A stretch of 17,647 nt of DNA, taken from Pezicula radicicola. Taxonomy: Eukaryota; Ascomycota; Leotiomycetes; Helotiales; Dermateaceae. The DNA is taken from positions 3,285-20,931 of the forward strand of contig PDUO01000143.1 of the NCBI GenBank assembly GCA_003008705.1. Reading direction: 5' to 3'. The notes under the pieces were generated by a model. That model saw nothing but the letters and a program-made list of their open reading frames with translations. It was not told where the DNA came from and ran no database searches. Positions 1-7,527 of this stretch are shown here, piece after piece. Numbering within the stretch: the first letter of the stretch is position 1; each line of letters opens with the position of its first letter. The position numbers and the translations under genes are program-made.

Positions 1-1200
1 GTTTAGTTATTTTATTAATATAAAGTATTCTAAGGTCTTATAATTAGTAATAATTTAGATTTAATATAGGGATCCTATAGTTTCTACTCTCTAGTAAGAG
101 AGAGACTTAATAATAACTAGTATTTCCTTATTATATATCTAGTAGTTTAGTTCTACTAGGGCTATTATTTTTAAAAAGTAGACTACTAGGTACTAATTAC
201 TATCTAATTATTTTTATAATAGTATTCCTATTATAACTCTATTAGAAGTATTTATTTTAATTATAGTTTCTAGTTTTAAACTATAATAATATAATATAAA
301 AGTATTTATTAGTATATCTTTTAGTCTTTGAAAGATAGTCTTATAGTCCTAGTTAAAATTAAAAAGTACTACTTTTCTAGTTAATCTAGTTAATAGTCTA
401 GTAACTAGACTATAGTCTTTAATAAATCTTTAGTAAAAGTTATAAAATCTAAGGAAGGATTATATAACTTATATAGTTTTAGATACTCTCTAGTCTTTTA
501 TAACTTTTACTTTTTTAGAGTTAACTTTAATATTAGTAGTACTAATAATAAACCCTAGATATTTTATCCTAGTAATATTAAACTTATATTTCTTGATATT
601 AGCTTAGAGACCTACTTTATATAGTCTTTTAAATACTTTATATATATATTCTATATATTTAAAGGGGTCTTTTAAATAGATTAAGATATTATCTAAGTAG
701 ATAGTATAAAAGTTATCTAGGTACTTAAATAAAATATTATTTATATAATACTAATATATAGTAGATCTATTAGTTAATCCAAAGGAGAGTATTTTATACT
801 TAAAGACTTTATAATATATATAGAATATAGTTAACTCTTTAGAGTTAGAGTGAATTTAAATTTAATAGAATACTTATTAAATATTAAGTTTAATAAAAAT
901 CTTAACTCTATTAATCTAGACTAAGGTCTTATCTATTAATAGTAATAGATACTAGTCTTTCTAAGTTATTATATTTAATTTTTAAAAGTTAATATAGAAA
1001 CAAAGTCTACTACTTAGTTTATAGACGAAAAGTATAGGAGATATAAAAGAGGTCTAATTTAGAGTAATAAAACCTTTTACTAGGTTCTCTTCTAGATAAG
1101 CCTTTATAGCCTTAAGTTTAATAGTAGTTATATTATATAATAAACTAAATCTAAGGGTATTTTCTAATTTAAGTTTAATCTTAAAGTTAATATTATAATA
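1..1200 (-). pseudogene. Ty3/gypsy pol relic: reverse transcriptase and RNase H
   Basis: Minus-strand translation gives recognisable Ty3/gypsy RT blocks: a block containing SFGLTN at about 770-795, the active-site block at 688-699 reading YLDN where the family has YxDD, then KYLGFI, then NFY*RFIKDYS and LTRLTRK (about 360-590). Toward the window edge, RNase H-like motifs follow (FKTRNYN, YNKEILVI, TNYKTLEYF; about 1-330). The second active-site aspartate has become asparagine (GAT/GAC to AAT, a G-to-A change). Stops replace probable Gln and Trp codons throughout. In function the enzyme would have copied the element RNA and degraded the RNA of the hybrid. This copy is dead. The integrase that usually follows RNase H is beyond the left edge. 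Confidence 0.87.
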
Positions 1201-2319
1201 TAGTAGGAGTATATCTAAAGTAACCTTAGAGAAGATATTTTTATACCTCTTATATTCGTCTAGGAGGTTCTTCTTTATTAGATATTTATTTTCTTTAAGG
1301 TCTTTTTTAACTATATAGTTCTTAAGGTAGTAGTTGATTTTATATATACTAGTAATAAATAAGGAGTCCTTTTTTCTTTAGGTATAGAGGGTATATACTA
1401 GAGTATTAATTTTAGTAATATTAATAGAGACTAGCTTATAGGTCTTCTCTAACTCTTTATTACTATTTAGTTCCTTTATTTCTTTTAGATTAAGTATCTT
1501 ATAGAGATTATATTCTATAGTTCTTAGACTATTATAAATATTCTATTTATAGGTTCTTCTTCTAAGTATTAGTATCTAGTAGGTTTTCTTTCTCTTAGTA
1601 GTTAGTAGTAGCTCTTCTTGATTTTCCCTAGTAACTAGATTAAATAGTTCTTTATATATTAGTATCTTCTAGGGTTAGAGACTAGTATATCTAGTCTTCC
1701 TTTAGGTATCTTTAATTATAAAGAGTTTCTCTCTCTAGTTTATATCCTTCTAGAAGAGTAGGTCTAGTTAATATTTCTTATTATTAATCTATTATTAGTT
1801 AATTAAAATTTCTTAGGAGAAGAGTAGTATTAGTAGTATATCTATAGGCTAGCTTAGGGCTCTCTTAGTTATCTAGAGATTAATTCTAAAGTATAATAAT
1901 TATTTTCTTCTAAGTATTACTTTCTATTTTCTAAGGTTAAGTATATAAAAAAGTATACTTATTAGTCTTCTTCTATCTATATATAAGACTAGTTATATAA
2001 AGTATATAATAGGTTTTCTAAATTTTCTATTATACCCTCTTACTTAGTAAAAGGAAGATAATTCTTCTATCTTAATTTTATAAAATTATTATAGTTTTTT
2101 AAGGTACTAGGAATTAATAAAAAGAAACCTATTTACTCTAGTATTATAAAGAGTATTGATTAAGAAAGTAATTTTATTATAGACTAATATATAAGGAATA
2201 GTAAAAGTTTATCCTCTTATTAATTATCTTAAGTTAATTTTATATAATACTTTATATTCTAGAGGGGAGACTTTCTTTAGAACTCCTTATTTCTTGATTT
2301 ATTAACCTTATTTAAGTTA

Positions 2320-2410
2320 ATTTTCTTATATAGATAAGCTCTAGCTATATATCTAGTTTCCTTATAGATAAAGTACCTACCTTCGTTTAAGAGTTTCTAT
2401 TTCTTAGTAT
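2320..2410 (-). pseudogene. Gag CCHC zinc-knuckle relic
   Basis: The minus strand reads YFIYKETRYIARAY preceded by LLNEGR. The spacing is exactly that of a retroviral-type CX2CX4HX4C knuckle, with each Cys and the His position now Tyr and the usual Gly now Arg. Cys-to-Tyr (TGY to TAY) and Gly-to-Arg are G-to-A changes on this strand. His-to-Tyr is C-to-T. All are transitions expected from RIP. In the live element this knuckle would bind the packaged RNA at the gag C terminus. The relic lies between the RT and the presumed capsid region (about 2500-3650), which I could not recognise residue by residue. Confidence 0.75.
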
Positions 2411-3650
2411 CCTTATAGATAGGGTATAGATAGGTACTAGTACTTCTCTTATAGTCTAGAGTAGTAGTCTCTCTAGTACTACTAAGAGTTATTATCTTTT
2501 TTATAATAGGTTTCTACTAACTACTAGTATTCTTTACTTTCTTTAGCTTAGTCTAGTAGTAGGATTTATAAGTCTTTAGAATCCTTAAGGATTTATCTAG
2601 GAATATATATTTATAAGTAAAGCTTTTATAGTCCTTACTCTAGGAGTATATAGATAAGGTAAGATAAAGTAGTTCTAGAGTAATCTATTATTTAAGGGTT
2701 AATTTTAACTTACTAGTATAAATCTAACTAAGACTAGTAAGGTATAAAAACTTTAAATAAAAATCAAAGAATACCTTATCTTTTTTTATATAGAGGGAGT
2801 TAAACTTATTATAAATATTACTAACCTTATTATTATTCTTATAGATACTAGTAAGATAATTAATTATTTCTTTAATAGTCTAAAAGTAGTAACTCTCAAC
2901 TACTCTTAATCTAAAGTAAGTTATTAAATAACTCTAAGCTTTTCTAATAGTACTTCTAAATATAAAGAGTATATAGGCCTTTTTAGTAAGATAGTAGTTA
3001 TTATTTCTATTAAGTCTTCCTTTAACTTAGATCTTCTATAATTCAAAGATAAGAGTAGTATTATTATTAAGTTTAATAACCTTATAGAGGACTTTTAACT
3101 TAGACTAATAGAGCTCTCTTTCTATAGATAGGATAGTACTACTAGTATTTCCTTAATAGATTATAATTAGTACTTTAACTAGCTTAGTAATAAGACTATT
3201 CTAGTTATTTAGTTCTAGTAAAGATTAAGCCCTCCTCTAGACTTGAGTCTCTACCTTAGCTTTAAGTAATAGCTAGGTTAGTTCTAAGTTCTCTTAATAT
3301 AACTATTTAATTTCTATATCTAGTTCTATATTAGATTCTAGGTCTCTTACTAGAGTAGTCCAGGAAGTAGATGATCTAGAGGACTTAGCTATAGTACTAG
3401 TAGCTTCCTTTTCTTTCCGGGGCGGAGTTATAGTTTTAGCTATATAGGTCTACTAGGTTATAGTTTCAGGGTTCTTTTCTTTTAGAGTTAAATAGATATC
3501 TAGGTCTTTTAGGAGTCTAAGGTTCTAGTTCTAGTTTTCTAGACTTNTAGTTCTTTTATAAAGTAATTTAAAGCTTTAGTTCTAGTTCTAGAGTTTTATT
3601 CTATACTTATATATTAAGATAGTTCTAGTTCTAGTTTAAGTTCTAGTTTA

Positions 3651-5625
3651 TTTATTCAAGATATTATATTTCCTTTCTAGGAGTAGTTTAATAAGTTTAG
3701 AATAATATAATAATCTATACTTAAGCTATAGCTATATAAGTTATAAGAGTAGAAAATATATAGAATTCTAGACTAAGGAAGAGAGAGAGCTTAAGAGAAG
3801 CTTTATCTATATATAAGAAGTAATATTATATAATAATTCTTAGTAACTTCTAGCTTAGGATAATAATCTTCTATTTAGTTAGATTACTCTAAGAAATAAG
3901 TATATTATTAGAATTATTATAATAATATAGTAATATATTTAAAGATACTATATATATCTAGAAATAAATATAGAAAAGAAAAAAGAAAAGAAAATATTTT
4001 ACTCTTTCTTTAAGGTTTAGTAAAGATAGTTAATATTTAACTAGATAAAATTATTAATTTACTCTTTAAATTTATAACTATAATTAAATTAAGCTTTTAT
4101 AAAATATTAGATAATTTTAAGAGATTCTATAATAAGTTTAATATTTAAATTAAATTTAATTAAATTATACTTACTAGGATTATTTAAAATAATATTATAT
4201 CTAGTAATATATTAAATTCTATATTATCTAAATAACTATATAGTATTCTATTATAATATAAGATAGAGCTAAGAGCTAGTTTATATATACTCTTTATAAA
4301 GGAAATAATATATAATATAAAGATCTTCTTATTATTAAAGTATTCTTAAATACTATAATAAAAAGTTATAAATAAGTAAATACTTTACTTAGAAAAGAAG
4401 TAAAACTTAAAAGTATATAAATATATCTAGAACTATTTAAAAGTTAGATAAATAGATTAATTAAATCTAATAAATATATTATATATAAATTAAAAGATAA
4501 TATTAAGGTTAAGATAAAGAGAGCTTTATATAAATATATAAAAACTATATACTTATTATAATAATATAAATAATAATTCTTAATATAAAAAATAAGAATA
4601 TATTTAATCTTATTAGTTAATTTAAAAAAGTAGATAATAAAGTATAAAAATAAATAAATAATAAAGAAATATATAAGTTATATTATAAAAGTAATTTTTA
4701 ATTTTAATTAAAGTTATTTTATTATCTATATTAGATCTAACTAAGGTCTAATTAATAATAAGATTTTATTTATTTAAATAATTTTATTTAAGTAATTTAC
4801 TAAGGTATTCTTATCTAAGTAATTTATTAAAGTATTTTTATTAAGGTATTTTCTAGATTTAGATAATTTTAAATTAAGGTTATTTTATTTAAAGTAATTC
4901 TAAAATATATATATTTTTAATTTAAATAATTTTATTTTAATTAATTTTAAAATTATTTAACTTCTCTAAGATAATATTATTTAAGATAAAATTATCTTTA
5001 TAAAATAGTCTTAATTATTTCTTCTAAATAAAATATATAAAATAATTTTAATTATTTACTTTAAATAAAAAAAAAAGTCTACTAAGATTAGACTAAGTTT
5101 TATACTAAGAAAGTTTATTTTCTAGTAACTTTTCTCTTTAGAATAACTCTTCTTTTTTATTATATTTTCTTTTAAAAAGTATAAAGTATATTAATATTAA
5201 TCTTTTATAAAGAACTTTATTAGATTTAATTCTATAAGAAATTAATATATAAATAAATTTATAATAATTTAAAAGAATTAAATAAAATATAAATTATAAG
5301 TATTAAAATAATAATTTTTATATTATTAAAAGAATTTTATAATTAGATATTAAACCTTATACTTTAAATAATACTAAGAAAAAGTAAAAATTAATTTTAT
5401 TATAATTTTAATATTTATTAAAAATATTAAAAGTTATTAAATAAACTTATAATAAGTATATAAGTAAATAAAAATTAATTAAAAGATATTAAATAATAAA
5501 AGAAATAATAAATTCTATAGATAAAGCTCTTATTATAGCTATAATAGCTATTTCTAATAGTAGTAAAAATTAAGGCTTTTAATAATATTTTAGTATATAG
5601 ACTAGGCTTATATCTAAAAAATCTA
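3651..5625. repeat. AT-rich RIP-type block, unclassified
   Basis: This is nearly pure A/T sequence with stops in all frames and almost no CpG, CpA or TpG. It probably contains the upstream LTR of the gypsy relic plus other decayed repeats, but I could identify no domain. Between about 4740 and 5060, short AT motifs (aagtaattta, aaggtattt, ataattttat) recur irregularly, like a degenerate tandem repeat. Composition switches sharply to normal at about 5625, where CpG-containing sequence starts. I see no gene here. Confidence 0.7.
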
Positions 5626-6024
5626 CCCTTTGTAACTAGAACGTACCTTGGTTAGCCGTACCCGGACTAATCCACGCGGGGCATTTCTCGTCTCTTACCG
5701 AGAGATCGCGCCGGCATAAGAGGTAGCATAGTAGGCCTCGTAACCTGCGTCGTTCTCTCTGGCGCAGTAGGCGTCGTATGGGGTCGACTGGCTAGTTTTG
5801 GTCGGGACTACATCGCCATTTATCAGCGTTTTTCTCGACTCGCAGATGGGACGTGAAAACAAACTATGTCATTCGATAGAGCATACTTTAATGCATATTT
5901 GATTAGATTTTTGGATAAATATATTTGATATTGACGGAGTTCGCGTTGGAATTCAATACTTACCATTGTAATCGCCTGAATTTGATTCCACATCATACCA
6001 GATTAAACAGAACGGCGCCTAGAA
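5626..6024. other. Normal-composition, CpG-containing intergenic start of the gene island
   Basis: This is the first sequence after the AT block and is rich in CpG (for example cgcggggc and gcgccggc near 5695-5715), so it has escaped the C-to-T process seen to the left. On the minus strand there is an open stretch of roughly 55 codons (about 5690-5865) without a start codon. I do not recognise it and do not call a gene. Confidence 0.5.
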
Positions 6025-6210
6025 GTGAGTATTAAGTGTTTGGAATTAAACTTTTACACTAAGTCTTTCTATGCGTCTGGTTTCGAATTATACACCCTGC
6101 GACAAGAAGAGTCCCAAACATCCGGGGATCCCGAAGAAGTAAATCCCCACCCACCAGTCGAATTATTTATACCTAAAGATAATATTTCTGAAGAGTCACC
6201 ACAATACTAA
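6025..6210 (+). CDS. Possible remnant of a 3' coding exon, unrecognised
   Basis: A short open frame of 61 codons ends at TAA. Its only in-frame start is GTG, which is unlikely in a fungus. The frame stays open back to a TAA at 6004, and an AG acceptor-like aaacag just upstream (about 6005-6010) would fit a last exon. The C-terminal half is rich in Pro, Glu and Ser (motifs such as DPEEVNPHPP and SEESPQY). I recognise no domain. It may be the tail of a gene lost to the AT block, or chance. Confidence 0.2.
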   Translation: MSIKCLELNFYTKSFYASGFELYTLRQEESQTSGDPEEVNPHPPVELFIPKDNISEESPQY

Positions 6211-6337
6211 ACTAAACGCCATCACTAAACACTAACCTTCCAATTTTCGAAATGCAAAATTAATAAAGTATAGTAGGTATCTAGTTTTGGCGAGGCAATT
6301 ATTAGTGTATTGGATGCCTGAAAAATGTAAGAGGTTG

Positions 6338-6369
6338 TCTTGCAGATCAAACTCGTTTGATCTGCAAGA
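6338..6369. repeat. 32-bp perfect palindrome (15-bp arms, 2-bp centre)
   Basis: The left arm TCTTGCAGATCAAAC is followed by TC and then its exact reverse complement. The palindrome lies about 110 bp upstream of the TATA box of the secreted-protein gene. It could form a hairpin in RNA, or serve as a dimeric protein site in DNA. No T-tract follows, so a terminator reading has little support. Confidence 0.9.
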
Positions 6370-6477
6370 TTTGTATGCCAAATTCCAAGACTTATGAATA
6401 TACTCAAGTCTCAGCCAAGCAAAACATTCTTGTAACATTCTTGCTTGAAGAAAGCTTTCCAGACAATGATGTCCCTC

Positions 6478-6485
6478 TATAAAAG
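6478..6485 (+). promoter_or_regulatory. TATA box of the secreted-protein gene
   Basis: TATAAAAG sits 190 bp upstream of the ATG at 6675. It is followed by a C/T/A-rich, G-poor leader (about 6500-6670) typical of highly expressed filamentous fungal genes. Transcription would be expected to start about 30-60 bp downstream, in the pyrimidine-rich stretch near 6510-6540. The start codon context, AAAAATGATG, is favourable. Confidence 0.6.
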
Positions 6486-6674
6486 ACACTTTCATCTTTA
6501 TTGTTCACCTCATTTATCACATCAATCTCTTCTTAACACACTACAATCTTCAATCAATCTTTACTCTTCGCTAGGCGAAATTTGTAAGCCTATATTACCC
6601 CATCCTTCCATTACTTAATCATTCCTTTCTAACACATTATCCACTCAGAAAAACACCAATCTATTCCTTTAAAA

Positions 6675-6987
6675 ATGATGTTCTTCAAGCAATCCCTCCT
6701 CCTCACTTTCGCCGCTCTCCTGTCCATCTCCCTCGCAACTCCGGTTCCGTCTGCAGCATCCGATCTTGCCGCTTTAAAGGCCATAGCTGGGAAGCCTACC
6801 AAGGCCCCTCAAAGCACACGCACACTTAGCAATGGCCAAGGTTCTTGTGTTGCTGTTCAGGGCATAAATGTGTGTTCAGACATTGTTGGAAATCCTATTA
6901 CCGGATGTAAGTATAACTATTTATTGTTCTCTGTACTTGAAAAAAGATATGAAAGAATATTACTAATAATTATTTTGTACTATAGAG
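6675..6987 (+). CDS. Small secreted protein, effector-like (one intron, 6907-6985)
   Basis: The ATG at 6675 opens a classic signal peptide: MMFFK, then a hydrophobic core of Leu/Ala/Ser, with probable cleavage after Ala21 (SLA/TP). The mature part is small and polar, with two cysteines (C58 and C67) within GQGSCVAVQ and INVCSD. A textbook intron follows: GTAAGT at 6907, TACTAAT near 6961 and TATAG ending at 6985. Splicing joins the final T of exon 1 to AG and makes a TAG stop across the junction, giving 77 residues (about 56 mature). Without splicing the frame runs to 7010 (111 residues) and adds a third Cys. A later acceptor at 7010 would give 13 other residues. I do not recognise the family. 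Size, signal peptide and position beside an AT-rich block fit an apoplastic effector candidate, but function is inference. Confidence 0.72.
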
Positions 6988-7320
6988 AGGTGATTGGTTT
7001 TATGGAATAGGTCTATTAAAGGCTTTTTTAAGAGAGTGGGAATTTTAGTTGGATTTGGGGAGGGGGTAGTGTGGCAGGGCTGACCTGGCTGGTTGAGGTT
7101 TGGCTGATTTGGCCAGGTTGGTGTTGTTCTGGATTAGGACTCGTGCAGGCACGTGACCTAGTCTTGGATATATTAGGAGATCTAGCATCTTGTATTCTTA
7201 GTTTTTTAGGCAGCTTTTTATGTAGTTCGCAAACACATAAAATTAACTCCAAGAAACTTACCCTTTTTATAATAAAGGGAATTTATGATCTTTGTGGTAT
7301 TTTGGAGGTTTGGAGGTAGA
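6988..7320 (+). other. 3' flank of the secreted-protein gene, no gene seen
   Basis: This region is T- and G-rich and holds short open frames on both strands that look like chance. It contains a small inverted repeat (acctggc ... gccaggt, about 7084-7118) and a near-palindrome ccctttttataataaaggg at about 7261-7279. It ends at the tetranucleotide run that begins the minus-strand LINE tail. Confidence 0.5.
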
Positions 7321-7514
7321 TTGATTGATTGATTTATTCATAGACCGATCCCAGCGACCGAAGGACTTAGAGCTCTAAACTAAGGATACAAGTATAATAA
7401 TTTCTTTCTGTCTAAAGGGCAGATACAACTACTTGTAGTTGTCAGGTATGACTCATATGACTCAATCACATAAGTTATATCATATAATCAAGGATCCAAC
7501 TGAAGGTCGCTCAT
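7321..7514 (-). mobile_element. 3' tail fragment of a minus-strand LINE
   Basis: On the minus strand this segment ends in ATGAATAAATCAATCAATCA, the same 3' terminus as the plus-strand LINE at 10993-11014 (22 identical bases in inverted orientation). A few further similar positions follow inward (CTGG, GTC/GTG), and then the sequences diverge. It is therefore probably the 3' untranslated end of a related but different LINE subfamily, cut short by 5' truncation or by the neighbouring insertion. No coding sequence is left. It also holds an 18-bp palindrome (7425-7442) and two TGACTCA motifs. Confidence 0.6.
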
Positions 7515-7527
7515 GCGGCATGATGGG
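7515..7527. repeat. Target-site duplication, left copy
   Basis: GCGGCATGATGGG occurs here and again at 11016-11028, directly after the LINE tail. The two copies are identical in all 13 positions and bracket the LINE exactly, as expected for target-primed reverse transcription. Confidence 0.88.

Larger units (their letters stand above)
1..3650 (-). mobile_element. RIP-degraded Ty3/gypsy LTR retrotransposon, internal region (partial)
   Basis: Read on the minus strand, this AT-rich stretch carries in order a gag zinc-knuckle relic (about 2326-2382), a reverse transcriptase (about 540-1150) and an RNase H segment (about 1-330) that runs off the left edge; any integrase lies outside the window. 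The gag-RT-RNase H order is that of Ty3/gypsy (Metaviridae-type) elements. CpA, TpG and CpG are nearly absent, while CpT/ApG survive as abundant CTAG. This is the expected result of repeat-induced point mutation. Every domain has many in-frame stops, so nothing can be made from it. The right limit is approximate, and no LTR could be delimited by eye. A degenerate GTTCTA-type repeat lies at about 3515-3640, and the assembly has one ambiguous base (N) at 3547. Confidence 0.88.

Noticed and set aside
4740..5620. A second transposon (mariner/pogo-like) in the AT block
   Set aside because: I tried translations by eye and found no motif that stands out from AT-rich noise.
5690..5865. Minus-strand open stretch of about 55 codons, Tyr/Ala/Thr-rich
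   Set aside because: It has no start codon, no domain and no supporting splice sites; it could be chance in CpG-rich DNA.
6225..6495. Two overlapping minus-strand open frames upstream of the secreted-protein gene
   Set aside because: They cover the palindrome and TATA region of a plus-strand promoter and show no recognisable protein features.
7101..7234. Possible Pol III promoter (A-box-like TGGCTGATTTGG, B-box-like AGTTCGCAAAC), suggesting a SINE
   Set aside because: The boxes are about 120 bp apart, the B box is a poor match, and no tRNA-like fold or tail follows.
7071..7319. Plus-strand open frame of 82 codons after the secreted-protein gene, and its minus-strand shadow 7028-7252
   Set aside because: Start is not ATG, composition is low-complexity Trp/Leu/Gly, there is no recognisable domain, and it overlaps the LINE tail border.
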